DNA of 58,102 bases from NCBI GenBank assembly GCA_021399345.1, contig JAAFKI010000092.1, forward strand, positions 1 through 58,102. Direction: 5' to 3'. Made by a program: the position numbers and the translations under genes. Source of the stretch: Candidatus Heimdallarchaeota archaeon. Its GTDB lineage: Archaea > Asgardarchaeota > Heimdallarchaeia > Heimdallarchaeales > Heimdallarchaeaceae. Under the pieces are notes generated by a model. It saw only the letters and a list, made by a program, of their open reading frames with translations, searched no databases and had not been told where the DNA came from. This document shows, one piece after another, positions 26,748 to 37,107 of the stretch. Each line of letters opens with the position of its first letter. Within the stretch, counting starts at the first letter, position 1.

Positions 26748-28466
26748 ATGCTGGTAATGCACTTTGGCCACCTATCTATGTATATCAAGAAGCACAAAAA
26801 TCTGACAACGTTTATATTACTTGGTTCTAGTAAGGAATTGGTTATACTATTGAACAACAAATCTAGAACCATTTTCTTCTTTTTCTTGTTAACTTTGTTA
26901 CTTTTTGTAACACCTAATCTTGGAGAAAGTCAACAGAAACAGAACATCTGTGAACTAAACTTTTCTAATCTAGATTACAGTCATTTTGACTTTAGGAGAA
27001 TCAAACTCGATATGTATAACTATGAACTAGATAGCGATACCCCAATGTTAATAGATTCTGATAGTGATTTTATTTCTTTTGGATTTCCTGGGAATGGTTC
27101 AGAACAGAATCCATATCTAATCCAGAATCTAGAAATTAATACTCCAAATAATTTCGGGTTAGTGATTGTTAACACAACAAAGAATTTTATTGTTCAAAAC
27201 TGTAACATATCTGCTATAATAACTGGTATACATTTGCAAAACAATTCAGGAATTATTACAGAGGTGTTCAATAGTATTCTGTTTGGTGGTGATTATTATG
27301 GTATTTACTCTTACATGTGTCCAAATATCTCAATCATAAACAATACTTGTTACAATAATGAAGCAGGGATAGGTGTTTTCTTTTCTAACAATGGTCTAAT
27401 ATCTGAGAATTACTGTTATGTGAATGAAATAGGAATATTAGCTCAATTTATGATTGATACTGCTTTTGTGGCAAATATTTGTGACAACAATACATATAAT
27501 ATTGATTGTTCTTATGCAGAATTTCTTAATATTTCAAACAACATTTGTTCCAATAGTAGAGTGGGAATAGGAGGTTATGCTATAGATTATTCATTTTTCT
27601 ACAATAACACTATAAACCTTACAGATGGAGGATTAATTTTCTATGGATGTGATAATACTGAAATTATAGAAAACTGTCTTACATTCAACGATATTGGCAT
27701 TGTTCACGAAAATGGGGATAACACTAACATAACTGGAAATGAGTGTTTAGAAAGCACGAGAGGGATTTACATTCGTGATTGCCATTCAACCCTAGTACAA
27801 GAGAACGTATGTAATAAGAATTCTTTAGATGGGATTTACATCAAGAAAGGCAGTTCTGCTCTTATTGTGAATAATACTTGTAATGACAATTTAGAGAATG
27901 GTATTTATGATTCTTATTGGGGAATGTATATTGCTGAACCTCATGAAATTATAGGAAATAGTTGTAACAATAATACGTATGGTATTCAGTTGGATATAAC
28001 ACAAAGAATAGAGGTTTTTAATAATACTTGTACAAGAAATTTACAAGGAATTATCCTCAAAGATTCTGATTCCACAGACATCATTTTCAATGTTCTTCAA
28101 GATAATATTGAGTACGGAGTTTATCTTGATTCAAAATCAACTAACAATGAAATTCATCATAATGATTTTATCAATAACAACAGAAAAGGAACAGAATTTG
28201 GAAAAGCTCAAGGATATGACGACGGGTTTAGCAATAGATGGTACGATAAAATTAATGAGGAAGGCAATTATTGGTCTAATCTCAGAAATAAAGAAGAGTA
28301 TTTGTTAGATGGACTCAGGAATTCAATAGATCCTTACCCACTGAATAGTCCTGTCAACAATGATATACCTCATAAGACTAACTTCAATTTAGCTATTTCT
28401 GTAATATCACTTATTGTAGTCACTCTCTGCACTTTAAGTTTGTATCGAAAAAAGAGAAGAGGGTAA
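26748..28466 (+). CDS. Secreted right-handed beta-helix (NosD-like) protein
   Basis: The frame of 572 codons contains a signal peptide only after residue 35 (SRTIFFFFLLTLLLFV), so translation may really start at the TTG at 26850 (MNNKSR), which has AAGGA ahead. The ATG at 26748 also has an AGGAG motif, and the choice is unresolved. The N-cap MLIDSDSDFISFGFPGNG, NPYLIQNLEI leads into many coils with NNTC turns, then a C-cap GNYWSNLR, LRNSIDPYPLN, and a membrane helix with an RKKRRG tail. It belongs to the window's beta-helix family. It is probably displayed at the cell surface. Ligand unknown. Confidence 0.75.
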   Translation: MLVMHFGHLSMYIKKHKNLTTFILLGSSKELVILLNNKSRTIFFFFLLTLLLFVTPNLGESQQKQNICELNFSNLDYSHFDFRRIKLDMYNYELDSDTPMLIDSDSDFISFGFPGNGSEQNPYLIQNLEINTPNNFGLVIVNTTKNFIVQNCNISAIITGIHLQNNSGIITEVFNSILFGGDYYGIYSYMCPNISIINNTCYNNEAGIGVFFSNNGLISENYCYVNEIGILAQFMIDTAFVANICDNNTYNIDCSYAEFLNISNNICSNSRVGIGGYAIDYSFFYNNTINLTDGGLIFYGCDNTEIIENCLTFNDIGIVHENGDNTNITGNECLESTRGIYIRDCHSTLVQENVCNKNSLDGIYIKKGSSALIVNNTCNDNLENGIYDSYWGMYIAEPHEIIGNSCNNNTYGIQLDITQRIEVFNNTCTRNLQGIILKDSDSTDIIFNVLQDNIEYGVYLDSKSTNNEIHHNDFINNNRKGTEFGKAQGYDDGFSNRWYDKINEEGNYWSNLRNKEEYLLDGLRNSIDPYPLNSPVNNDIPHKTNFNLAISVISLIVVTLCTLSLYRKKRRG

Positions 28467-28525
28467 CTATAATTCAAGAGCAAAGATTACGAAATATTTA
28501 TCTTGGTTTCAGTAAACGAATTCTC

Positions 28526-29014
28526 ATGGAAATTAATGATGAGGATATAGTTGAGGTTCCAAAAAGCAAAATATCTCAAATGCATTTGTTATTCTTTCTT
28601 ATAAATCTAGTAATCCCAATTATTCTAGATCATTTTGTTGTAGTTAGAGACATAATGTATACTAGCCCTATTCTTGTAGCAGTAAATCCAGATACATTTG
28701 ATCTTAATCCATTGTTTAATTACAAAGCTTCTATGATCATCTCGATAGTTCTTGTAAGTGTTTACATAATTGTAGCAATTGTTGCTTCAATAATAAAATC
28801 CTTTGACAGAAGTTTCCTAAATGTAACAGCACTTCTTGCAGCTGGAGTATATCTTCTATTCTTTGTAATATTCCTGTTCCCACCATTAGGAGGTTGGCAG
28901 CTTTATCTCTTGTTTATAGCATATATAGGAAGATATTTTCTAGCTATTGGAGGAATCTTATATCTCATTTTGCTACTATCTCAAACTAAACGTGCTGTTC
29001 AGGAATTGATGTAA
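28526..29014 (+). CDS. Four-helix membrane protein of unknown function
   Basis: The 162-residue protein has a short charged N terminus (MEINDEDIVEVPKSK) and about four membrane helices: near 18-40, 70-92 (MIISIVLVSVYIIVAIVASI), 96-118 and 124-152. A loop between helices one and two contains VAVNPDTFDLNP. It has no motif I recognise and no obvious partner; it lies 59 bases downstream of the beta-helix gene on the same strand. It may be a small transporter-like or envelope protein. Function unknown. Confidence 0.65.
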   Translation: MEINDEDIVEVPKSKISQMHLLFFLINLVIPIILDHFVVVRDIMYTSPILVAVNPDTFDLNPLFNYKASMIISIVLVSVYIIVAIVASIIKSFDRSFLNVTALLAAGVYLLFFVIFLFPPLGGWQLYLLFIAYIGRYFLAIGGILYLILLLSQTKRAVQELM

Positions 29015-29092
29015 GAAATGGAATGGACATGAATTAATAGGGGTTTTACTTGTGTTTCAAAAAAGAGAGTAAACTTACTAAACTCCATTCGT

Positions 29093-30103
29093 CTATTTAA
29101 CGTATTTTTTCTCTAATTCTTCAAATAAACTTAAGGAAATATCTGAGAACAAAGATAATTTTTCTCTATCCAGTTTAGCAGCTTTATTGTATAGTTCATA
29201 GAATTTAAATGGATTGCCTACAGTTCTAATCAGCTCATCAAAATGTGCGTTTTTTATTATGAAATTTGCCATATAATACCCTAAAGGATGACCAGCCAGG
29301 GGAACTATTTTCTTGATTTCTAGACCTAATTCCTTATTTGATAATTTATTACTGATACTATTTTCAATAAGAGTATTAATTTCTTTTATTATTTCAGGGG
29401 CACGCTTAACAGATTCTTTGAAATATTTCACATATGCCTTAGGAAAAGCCGTTTCAATACCACCATAAATAAAAAGACCCTTGTCAATGTGATCAGCAAT
29501 TCCTTCTGCATGGATTTGATTAATTACCCAGATTAGATCCTTGTCTTCTTCTTCTATATCATCTTTATCATACTCTAGCAATAGATTACGATAGAAATGA
29601 TGAGCTTCATGAGCAGCTAGTGAAACAAAATCTTCTAATCTATTAGCAAATATTGCATCTATTATTATTGTATCATAACCTCTTGCATCTGTATCAAATA
29701 TAAGAACTGAGACTGTAGGATTTTCCTCTGATTCCCCATAAGGTAGAAAAGCGGAAGCTCTTGCATAGATGCTTTCATGGATATTCTTCCACTTTTCCTC
29801 AATTAACTTTACATTTTTTTCATATGTTTTCTTATCTTTTTTTACTTGGGAATAATATTTTAGATATCGGCTTGTTTTACCCTCTAGCAACTTTTCTAAT
29901 GTTTCTTCTTTTTCAGGGTCAAAAGCTGCAATAAAACTTTGTTTGAAAAAGTCCTTATTAAATTCTGAAGCAATAAGTGCTTTATAACCTGGTGTATCGA
30001 ATAATTTGTTCCAATCATCTTCTGAAGGATTAGATGAACTCTCTAAAATTCCAACAATATGCCAAAACTGTTCGAAACTTGATAGATCAAGCTTAATCCT
30101 CAT
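29093..30103 (-). CDS. Predicted zinc metalloprotease with HEAHH motif
   Basis: The 336-residue protein contains HEAHH (residues 165-169), a zincin HExxH site, followed 31 residues later by Glu200 in [14 protein letters not shown], a plausible third zinc ligand. It resembles the predicted Zn-dependent proteases of the DUF2268/DUF5700 type. It has no signal peptide and no membrane helix, so it is cytosolic. Its start overlaps by 11 bases the end of the thioredoxin-domain gene upstream, so the two are translationally coupled. The substrate is unknown; the link with YyaL-type proteins may point to protein quality control. Confidence 0.72.
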   Translation of the reverse strand: MRIKLDLSSFEQFWHIVGILESSSNPSEDDWNKLFDTPGYKALIASEFNKDFFKQSFIAAFDPEKEETLEKLLEGKTSRYLKYYSQVKKDKKTYEKNVKLIEEKWKNIHESIYARASAFLPYGESEENPTVSVLIFDTDARGYDTIIIDAIFANRLEDFVSLAAHEAHHFYRNLLLEYDKDDIEEEDKDLIWVINQIHAEGIADHIDKGLFIYGGIETAFPKAYVKYFKESVKRAPEIIKEINTLIENSISNKLSNKELGLEIKKIVPLAGHPLGYYMANFIIKNAHFDELIRTVGNPFKFYELYNKAAKLDREKLSLFSDISLSLFEELEKKYVK

Positions 30104-32159
30104 TAATAGTCAATTCCTTAATCATTGTTTCTGGATCGTTTGTAGGTTGCTTACAAACGAAATCTTTGCAAACATATGCTGTTACTTTATTATTAACAAG
30201 CTTGTATTCCTTTAAGATTTCTATATTCTCTAGCAGTGAGTCATCTTCCAGATATTTTAGAATAACTACTTTGTTGGGAATATATTGGTCTTCTAGTTTC
30301 TCCAGAAACGCTTTGACTGAACTATCTCCTTTATTCGCTACAATTATAATCTCAAATGAAGGTCCTATTGCGAAATCAAGAGCTGTGAGAATAAAAGTAA
30401 AAGCTGAAGGCATCTTATTTATTTGATTGGCGAAGGTTTTCAGTAATTCATCAGCTTTTTTCTCTAAACTTACTTTTGATGTTATCTTGGATAATCTAAG
30501 CAGATTATACATTGAAACTGAATTTCCTGATGGTATTGCACCATCATAGACATTCTTTTCTCTAACTAGAAGCTCTTCACTATCATCAGCTGTAAAGAAG
30601 AAAGCACCAGTGTCTTCATCCCAGAAGTGCTTGAGGAGAATTTCATTTAGATTAATTGCTTTTTCAAGATATTCAGGATTGTAACTAGTTTCATAAAGTT
30701 CAAGCAATCCCCAGATCATAAAAGCATAATCATCTAAATTAGCTGAAATAGCAGATTGTCCATTTCTATATCTATGTAGTAATCTTCCATTCTTTTGGTA
30801 CAATTTGCTGAAAATGAAGTCTGCAGCTTTTTCAGCTACTTTTTGGTATTTTTTTTCTCCTAAAACTTGAGATGCTTTTGAAAAAGCAGCTATCATTATT
30901 CCATTCCAGTTAGTCAGGATTTTGTCATCCTTCAAAGGGTGTATTCTTTTCTTTCTTTCTGTGAAGATTTTTGTACGAATAAGTTCTATCTTTTCTATAA
31001 TTTCCTCACTATATTCAAGTATGGGTTTCTTCAAATGTGGAATATTAGAGGAAGATTTCTGTTGAGTTGCCTCATCTAGAAAGTTACCAGTAGGAGATAT
31101 ATTGAATATTTGGGCGGCTAACTCAACTTCCTTTTCATCAAGTATTTCTGTTATTTCTTTGTGTGACCAGATATAGAATTTACCTTCTTCTCCTTCACTA
31201 TCAGCATCTTCTGCTGAATAAAAACCCCCCTCTTTTGAGGTCATATCTCTCATAACATATTCCAGAATTTCTTCTACAGTCTGTTTATATTCTTCCTTTT
31301 TTGTTATCTGATAAGCTTCAGCGTAAGCCAATGTCAGCATCGCTTGATCATATAGCATCTTTTCAAAATGCGGAACTAACCAATGTCTATCGGTGGAATA
31401 TCGATGGAAACCAAAACCAACTTGATCAAATATTCCTCCCAATCTCATTTTCTGTAAGGTTGTTTCAACCATTTGTAATGCTATAGGATCATTGAATCTC
31501 TTCCAATATCTAAGAAGAAAGAGAAGATTGTGAGGTGAGGGAAACTTTGGTTGAGAACCAAATCCCCCTAATATTTCATCGAATCTATTATCTAACTCAT
31601 CAAATCCGCGGATGAGCAATTCTTCACCATTGTAGTCAGATTGAGATAAAATTGTTGATTCATGAAGATGAGTTGTAATTTCTTCAGCTGTTTTGAGAAT
31701 ATCATTTCTTTTTGATTTCCAAATCTCAACTATCTGAGTGAGTAGGTCAATCAGACCCGACATGCCAAATCTACTGTTTTTAGGAATGTATGTTCCAGCG
31801 AAAAATGGCTTCTTCTCAGGGGTCATTATAATAGTCATAGGCCAACCTCCTCTACCTGTCATCATTTGAGTTACAGTCATATAGATACTGTCGATATCCG
31901 GACGTTCTTCTCTATCTACCTTAATTGAAATAAAATTATCATTTAGAATTTTAGCTACTTCTTGGTCCTCAAAAGATTCATGTTCCATAACGTGACACCA
32001 GTGGCAAGTTGCGTAACCAACAGATAGAAAAATTGGTTTATCTTCTTCAGCAGCTTTTTTGAAGGCTTCTTCTCCCCAAGGATACCAGTCTACTGGATTG
32101 TAAGCATGCTGGAGCAAATATGGACTCTGTTCATTTATCAGATGATTTGGCTTAGACAT
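30093..32159 (-). CDS. YyaL/spermatogenesis-associated 20-type thioredoxin-domain protein
   Basis: The protein has about 688 residues with an N-terminal thioredoxin-like domain opening [20 protein letters not shown] and bearing [12 protein letters not shown] (C52, C55), followed by [14 protein letters not shown] and a [20 protein letters not shown] segment. The rest is an (alpha/alpha)6 barrel typical of the family. Members are highly conserved, but their function is poorly known. The ATG at 32159 gives [13 protein letters not shown], matching the family start; an upstream ATG at 32174 would add five residues. It is cotranscribed with the metalloprotease gene, with an 11-base overlap. Certain as to family. 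Confidence 0.92.
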   Translation of the reverse strand: MSKPNHLINEQSPYLLQHAYNPVDWYPWGEEAFKKAAEEDKPIFLSVGYATCHWCHVMEHESFEDQEVAKILNDNFISIKVDREERPDIDSIYMTVTQMMTGRGGWPMTIIMTPEKKPFFAGTYIPKNSRFGMSGLIDLLTQIVEIWKSKRNDILKTAEEITTHLHESTILSQSDYNGEELLIRGFDELDNRFDEILGGFGSQPKFPSPHNLLFLLRYWKRFNDPIALQMVETTLQKMRLGGIFDQVGFGFHRYSTDRHWLVPHFEKMLYDQAMLTLAYAEAYQITKKEEYKQTVEEILEYVMRDMTSKEGGFYSAEDADSEGEEGKFYIWSHKEITEILDEKEVELAAQIFNISPTGNFLDEATQQKSSSNIPHLKKPILEYSEEIIEKIELIRTKIFTERKKRIHPLKDDKILTNWNGIMIAAFSKASQVLGEKKYQKVAEKAADFIFSKLYQKNGRLLHRYRNGQSAISANLDDYAFMIWGLLELYETSYNPEYLEKAINLNEILLKHFWDEDTGAFFFTADDSEELLVREKNVYDGAIPSGNSVSMYNLLRLSKITSKVSLEKKADELLKTFANQINKMPSAFTFILTALDFAIGPSFEIIIVANKGDSSVKAFLEKLEDQYIPNKVVILKYLEDDSLLENIEILKEYKLVNNKVTAYVCKDFVCKQPTNDPETMIKELTINED

Positions 32160-32334
32160 TTTCTTCAAGTACAAGATAGAAATTTCGTTTTAAATAGTAT
32201 CCAAAGAACAAAAATTCTAAGGTTTTTAGAATTATTTGTCACTTCAACAAAACAAAGCAAATATTTGATAAAGAACATAAGGTACAGACACTAAGAAAAC
32301 TATTTAACTTCTAAGGAAAGGGAAGAATTACAAA

Positions 32335-33942
32335 ATGTTCCTCAACACATCTATCAAGTCTAAAGCACTTTTTGTAATTCTAATCATTTTTTTAAACTTC
32401 ATCCCAAATTATAGATTTTTAGACTCCGATATTTCTTCAGATGAATTGTTTGAATATTCTATTCTCAAGAATGTTGGTTCAGATCGTTTTGAAGGATATA
32501 ATTTATTTGTTGTGGAAAGACACAGCACTTCTGGGTGGGAGATACTAAATCGAACCATGTTTATCACAGATATGGATGGAAGAATCTACTTTGAACGAGA
32601 GATGCTTACAGATGGAGCTTTAGCCGATAATGCTGCTGAATTCATTAATTCAACAACAATCCTTTACGCAGAACTTGGACAAGCTAAGCTATGGAATATT
32701 GAAACAAATACGACAACTAATTTGAATTTTTCAGGACATCATGATATAGAAAGGAATTATGCAAATGATACTTACTTTGTTCTAAAAGGATACGTTATTG
32801 AAATCGGTGGAGAGGAATATCTCTATGATAAGATTCAAGAATACACTCCAGAGGGAGATCTCGTTTGGGAAGTGGATACTATTGATTTTGTAAATGAATC
32901 ACAATGGTGTCCCTTTGAAGATATGGAGTCAAGCCTAAGGGATATTACACACTCCAATTCAGTAATCTATGACGAAAAAGAAGATGCGGTTTATCTAAAT
33001 TCCAGAAATCTGAATACGTTCTACAAAATTGACCATAAAACAGGAGACGTAGTCTGGGGATTAGGAGAATACGGAAATTTCACTATGTACGACATCAATG
33101 GCATTCAGCAAGAGATCATGTTTTATCACGGACATGATTTGGAAAAAATCAGTGATAACAAGTTTACTTATTTTGATAATGATTATCATAATCAGACTGA
33201 CGCAAGTAATTTCCATTCCAGATTAATTGAAATAACAATTAGTGAAACATCCAAAACTGCAAATATTACATGGGAGTGGATATCACCTCAAGATTATTTC
33301 AGTGGTTGGTGGGGGGACTGTGATGTTTTACCCAACAATAATATGCTAGGTGTTTTTGGATCAACTGATCACATTAATACAGATTTGGGTGCAAGGTTAG
33401 TTGAGGTTAACCGTGAGCATGAAATTGTTTGGGAGTTTGCTTTTCCAAAAGTTGGAGATGATATTTTTGGTGTTTATAATATGGAGAGAGTTCGATTTGC
33501 ACCAATTGTTTCAGACCCCCGATTTATTGAAACTATAAATTCCACTTATTTAGAATGGGATATTTGGTATAATTTCAAATCAAAAACTGATTTCACTGGA
33601 ACTTACTACATAAATATTGATGAAGTCACCGTAGAAACAGGTCAAATTATACTTCCACGTTTTTGGCAATCAGTGCAAATCCAGTACTCTGTTGATGAAA
33701 TCACTGCTGGAACTCACAACATCTCATTAATTGTATCAGATGAAGCTGGACATCTATCGAATGAATCGGAAAAATTTAGTTCTACAGGTTCTTTGATTTT
33801 CAAAGATATCAATAACAAAGCTTTAGTCTTAGGATTATCGCTGGGTATAAGTGGTTTTATTCTTGCGTCTGGTGGAATATTTGTTTGGTTTAAATTTTTG
33901 AAGAAGAAACAGATTTTCAAGAAGTTATTACAAAAAACATAA
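32335..33942 (+). CDS. Arylsulfotransferase-like secreted propeller protein, copy 1
   Basis: The 535-residue protein has a signal helix (ALFVILIIFLNFIPNYRFLD) and a C-terminal membrane helix (LVLGLSLGISGFILASGGIF) with a Lys-rich tail. The body has arylsulfotransferase (ASST) family features: DITHSNSVIYDEKEDAVYLN, FYKIDHKTGDVVWGLG, a His pair in FYHGHDLEKI, TYFDNDYHNQTDASNFHSR and WGDCDVLPNNNMLGVFGSTD. These are propeller blades around His-rich centre loops. Bacterial ASST transfers sulfate between phenols. A close paralogue follows 27 bases downstream. The activity here is inferred from fold only; sulfated glycans outside the cell are a possible substrate. Confidence 0.75.
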   Translation: MFLNTSIKSKALFVILIIFLNFIPNYRFLDSDISSDELFEYSILKNVGSDRFEGYNLFVVERHSTSGWEILNRTMFITDMDGRIYFEREMLTDGALADNAAEFINSTTILYAELGQAKLWNIETNTTTNLNFSGHHDIERNYANDTYFVLKGYVIEIGGEEYLYDKIQEYTPEGDLVWEVDTIDFVNESQWCPFEDMESSLRDITHSNSVIYDEKEDAVYLNSRNLNTFYKIDHKTGDVVWGLGEYGNFTMYDINGIQQEIMFYHGHDLEKISDNKFTYFDNDYHNQTDASNFHSRLIEITISETSKTANITWEWISPQDYFSGWWGDCDVLPNNNMLGVFGSTDHINTDLGARLVEVNREHEIVWEFAFPKVGDDIFGVYNMERVRFAPIVSDPRFIETINSTYLEWDIWYNFKSKTDFTGTYYINIDEVTVETGQIILPRFWQSVQIQYSVDEITAGTHNISLIVSDEAGHLSNESEKFSSTGSLIFKDINNKALVLGLSLGISGFILASGGIFVWFKFLKKKQIFKKLLQKT

Positions 33943-33969
33943 ATTAAGTTAAAATAACCAGATGCTGGG

Positions 33970-35556
33970 ATGAGAATCAACAAATCATTAAACTTGTCTA
34001 ATTATTCAAAATTAGTGGCTGTATTTGTAATTCTTATTCTATTGCAAACACAAATAATGGGAACAAATGCTTACATCTCAAGTTCAACTGTTCTTCAAAT
34101 TCAGAATTCTCAAGATGAAACTTCGTCTAATCGATTTGAGGGATATAATCTGTTAGTACTTGAACAAAATAATTTTTCAACAGGAGGATTTCTAAGCCGT
34201 AAAATAGTGATTGCTGATTTAGATGGTAATATTATTATTGAAAGAGGGATTAGTTCTGAGCCTTTATTAGCTGACCAACCTATTGAGTTCATTAATTCTA
34301 CAACTTTAATCTATGGTGACTACGGAGGAGCCAAGTTATGGAATATAGAAACAAATGTTACTGTGAATCTGTATTTTGAAGGACATCATGAGATAGAGAT
34401 GGATCATCTTCGAGATACATATTTTACTTTAGATTCGTATGAAGTTGATATTAATGAGAAAACGTATCTTTTTGATCTTATCAATGAATATAATTCCACT
34501 GGCCATCTTATTCGATCTATAGACACAAGGAATTATGTTGAATTATGGCAAACATGTCCTTTCGAAGACGAGCTAGCAATTTTGGATATAACTCATGCCA
34601 ACTCCCTTGTTTTTGATGAAGATAAAGATATGATGTATCTGAATTGTAGAAGCACAAATACTTTTTACAAAATAGATCATCAGACTGGGGACCTGATATG
34701 GGGATTGGGGGAGTATGGAAATTTCACTATGTATGATATTTATGGAAACCAGAGAGATTATCTCTTCTTTCATAGCCACAGTCTAGAAAAAATTGGTGAT
34801 GATAGGTTTCTACTTTTCGATAATGATTTCCATAACCAAACTGATGCAATGAATCGACATTCAAGATTGGTTGAAATTACAATCGACGAGGATAAAATGC
34901 AAGCCAATGTGACGTGGGAGTGGTCTGCACCTACAGATTATTGGAGCATTATCTGGGGAGATTGTGACTTGCTTCCTAATAATAACAAATTAGGTGTATT
35001 TGGTCATACAACTTATCTAGGGGAGAGTCAAGGATCAAAAGCAATTGAAGTAAGTAATGAAGGAGAAATAGTTTGGAAACTATTCTCACCCATAGAAGAA
35101 GACGAGTTATATGAGTATTATAGAATGGAAAGGATCAGATTTTCACCGATAACATCAGCTCCCATTTTTGTTGATTTAGAAGACAATCAATATTTTGAGT
35201 GGAATGTGTGGTATAATTTCAGATCTAAAACAAATTTCACAGGAGAATACTTCATCTACTTAGATGATCAATTAGTAGAAAATAAGAACATCACTTTTCC
35301 CAAATATTGGGAACCTCTTAAAGTTAAATTTTATCTAGGAGAAATAACCAATGGTATGCATCAAATATCGATTGTTGTAGCTGATGAAGGAGGTCATCTA
35401 TCAATTGATTCAGAGTTTTATGAGAATATAGGTTCTATCAAATTTAGAATTGGGCAAAAAATTGAACTCATTCTCGGATTATCTTTAGGAATAGGATTAC
35501 CAGTTCTCCTTGTTTCATTTTTCACATGGGTGAAGTATTTGAGAAAGAAAATTTAA
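33970..35556 (+). CDS. Arylsulfotransferase-like secreted propeller protein, copy 2
   Basis: The 528-residue protein is a tandem paralogue of the preceding gene, sharing DITHANSLVFDEDKDMMYLN, FYKIDHQTGDLIWGLGEYGN and FDNDFHNQTDAMNRHSR. It has an N-terminal hydrophobic segment (LVAVFVILILLQTQIMGTNA) and a C-terminal helix (LILGLSLGIGLPVLLVSFFT). The centre-loop His motif reads FFHSHSLEKI rather than FYHGHDLEKI, and FGHTTYLGES replaces FGSTDHINTD, so its active site differs. It lies 27 bases downstream, probably in one transcript. One copy may be catalytic and the other a binding or regulatory subunit; this is inference. Confidence 0.75.
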   Translation: MRINKSLNLSNYSKLVAVFVILILLQTQIMGTNAYISSSTVLQIQNSQDETSSNRFEGYNLLVLEQNNFSTGGFLSRKIVIADLDGNIIIERGISSEPLLADQPIEFINSTTLIYGDYGGAKLWNIETNVTVNLYFEGHHEIEMDHLRDTYFTLDSYEVDINEKTYLFDLINEYNSTGHLIRSIDTRNYVELWQTCPFEDELAILDITHANSLVFDEDKDMMYLNCRSTNTFYKIDHQTGDLIWGLGEYGNFTMYDIYGNQRDYLFFHSHSLEKIGDDRFLLFDNDFHNQTDAMNRHSRLVEITIDEDKMQANVTWEWSAPTDYWSIIWGDCDLLPNNNKLGVFGHTTYLGESQGSKAIEVSNEGEIVWKLFSPIEEDELYEYYRMERIRFSPITSAPIFVDLEDNQYFEWNVWYNFRSKTNFTGEYFIYLDDQLVENKNITFPKYWEPLKVKFYLGEITNGMHQISIVVADEGGHLSIDSEFYENIGSIKFRIGQKIELILGLSLGIGLPVLLVSFFTWVKYLRKKI

Positions 35557-35606
35557 TAGAAAAAATTACTACAAAAAACACTAATGAGCTTCTTAACCTA
35601 GATGTC

Positions 35607-36470
35607 TTACTCACTATTTTCATCAAATTCTGATGCTGGAGGAGAAGGAATTTTGGCAACTTTTATTTCTCCAGTCGAATTAATTACTGGTCTTGGAGGA
35701 GGGGCGCTAGGTGCTGGTACTGAAGGAGGAGGAGGGGTGTCTCTCATTGTTGGTGCAACGAATAAAATATGATTTTTCATGTTGTTAAACGCGAAATAAT
35801 AGAAAATATATCCCACTATGATTCCTGGAAGATAAAAGATATCAATGAAAAGTAATAATGAGAAAACAATAGTTATGAAACTTCCAGCAAGTATGTGATA
35901 AGCTGAATTCTTTAAGACAGTTGGTTTGAGACCATAACGGCTCAAGATAACATTGAAGTTGTAGAAACTAACATTCAAACAAGCATTTGCAATCATGATA
36001 GCTATAATCCAACCAAAACTTGGGAGAAAGAATGCTAATGATGAAAGAGAAACATAAACGATAAACCATTTCTGTATTTTTGAAGCTTGTATCAGAGTCT
36101 TCTCTTCTTCTTCAAGTTGTTTGAAAGTTCTACTTAACCTGAAAATTAGAGAAAACAATAAAATATTTATTGTAAAGTATAGAAGTGAAAATATTATAGT
36201 GATAAATGCTAGTACTTTGAAACCTAAACTAGCACTAAAGAACATTAAAGCTATTCCTGCTACAAATGAATAAACATCAATTGTTATGAAATTTGAAACT
36301 ATTGCAGAAACATCACCAGCAAAAAATAAATAATAAGCTAGTGCAAATAAAATCATTAGGATCAAACCTAAAATTACTTGTATAAGAATAAAATATGACC
36401 CATCTCTAGATGTTTTGGAAATAATGTTTTTGATATCCTTTAATGTCTTTTTATCACTAGTAGATTCCAT
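35607..36470 (-). CDS. Multi-span membrane protein with Pro-rich C-terminal tail
   Basis: The protein of about 287 residues (starting MESTSDKKTLKDIKNI) has six or so hydrophobic segments: FILIQVILGLILMILFALAY, SFVAGIALMFFSASLGFKVL, FIIFSLLYFTINILL-like, FIVYVSLSSLAFFLPSF, IVFSLLLFIDIFYLPG and VGYIFYYF. The last 50 residues are cytoplasmic and Pro-rich (PPPPSVPAPSAPPPRPVI). It resembles DUF996-type archaeal membrane proteins, without certainty. An upstream ATG at 36527 would add 19 residues. Pro-rich tails can bind SH3-like partners. No operon partner: the next gene upstream lies 73 or more bases away. Function unknown. Confidence 0.65.
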   Translation of the reverse strand: MESTSDKKTLKDIKNIISKTSRDGSYFILIQVILGLILMILFALAYYLFFAGDVSAIVSNFITIDVYSFVAGIALMFFSASLGFKVLAFITIIFSLLYFTINILLFSLIFRLSRTFKQLEEEEKTLIQASKIQKWFIVYVSLSSLAFFLPSFGWIIAIMIANACLNVSFYNFNVILSRYGLKPTVLKNSAYHILAGSFITIVFSLLLFIDIFYLPGIIVGYIFYYFAFNNMKNHILFVAPTMRDTPPPPSVPAPSAPPPRPVINSTGEIKVAKIPSPPASEFDENSE

Positions 36471-36542
36471 AAATGTCATTATAAAGTATGAATTTCTTCT
36501 TAAAAGATTATGGCTAATCCTAGTCATTCTAAAAGAAAGTAA

Positions 36543-37094
36543 TTACTCATATCGATCAATATGAGCATATTCTTCAAATTTATTCCTTAAAGACCTGGTT
36601 ATTTCATCTTCCTGATGTTTTTCACCTAGTTTACTTAAATCATCACTTCTTTTACCAACAGCAAGTAATGCAATCAGTCTATTTTCTTCAGGAATTTTAA
36701 GAATTTCTTTAGCTAAACCTTCTTTAAAGCCAGCCATAGCATGAGCCACTAGACCTTTGTCAACAATTGAAAGCATTAAATGAGCGGTAGCCATCCCTGT
36801 CCCAAAGAGATAATATTCTCTAGGACCGATTAAACATCCTATATCAGGATGAGAATGAACAGCTATTATCATTGAAGCTTCTTTTGCCCAATAATTACCT
36901 CCACTAAGAGCCTCATGAAGTTCAGATAAAACAGCTTTATCTTGAACAAAGACAAATCTCCAAGGCTGCTTATTACCACAGGATGGTGCTCTAGAAGCTA
37001 GATATGCTATCTCCTTAACAAAATCATCTGTTATTTCAACAGGTTCAAAAGCTCTAAAAGCTCGTCTCTCTTCAATAACTTGTTTCAACTCCAT
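36543..37094 (-). CDS. Nitroreductase-family flavoprotein
   Basis: The protein of about 183 residues starts MELKQVIEERRAFRAFEPVE, with the FMN-binding RR/S-x-R start, then SRAPSCGNKQPWRFVFVQD, and later GTGMATAHLMLSIVDKGL and the usual KIPEENRLIALLAVGK. The upstream GTG (37103) belongs to a GTGAT Shine-Dalgarno-like leader and not the start. It is a cytosolic NAD(P)H-dependent FMN oxidoreductase of unknown substrate. It closes a three-gene unit behind two peroxiredoxins with gaps of 13 and 14 bases, which suggests an oxidative-stress operon. Confident as to family. Confidence 0.88.
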   Translation of the reverse strand: MELKQVIEERRAFRAFEPVEITDDFVKEIAYLASRAPSCGNKQPWRFVFVQDKAVLSELHEALSGGNYWAKEASMIIAVHSHPDIGCLIGPREYYLFGTGMATAHLMLSIVDKGLVAHAMAGFKEGLAKEILKIPEENRLIALLAVGKRSDDLSKLGEKHQEDEITRSLRNKFEEYAHIDRYE

Positions 37095-37107
37095 TTTTAT
37101 CACAGTC

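Noticed and set aside
26741..26830. Short frame MIYAGNALWPPIYVYQEAQK with about 9 more residues
   Set aside because: It overlaps the beta-helix gene start region in another frame, and its AGGAG motif is only 1 base from its ATG, too close to act.
37094..37103. GTG at 37103 as start of the nitroreductase
   Set aside because: It is part of a GTGATAAAA Shine-Dalgarno-like leader; the ATG at 37094 matches the family start.
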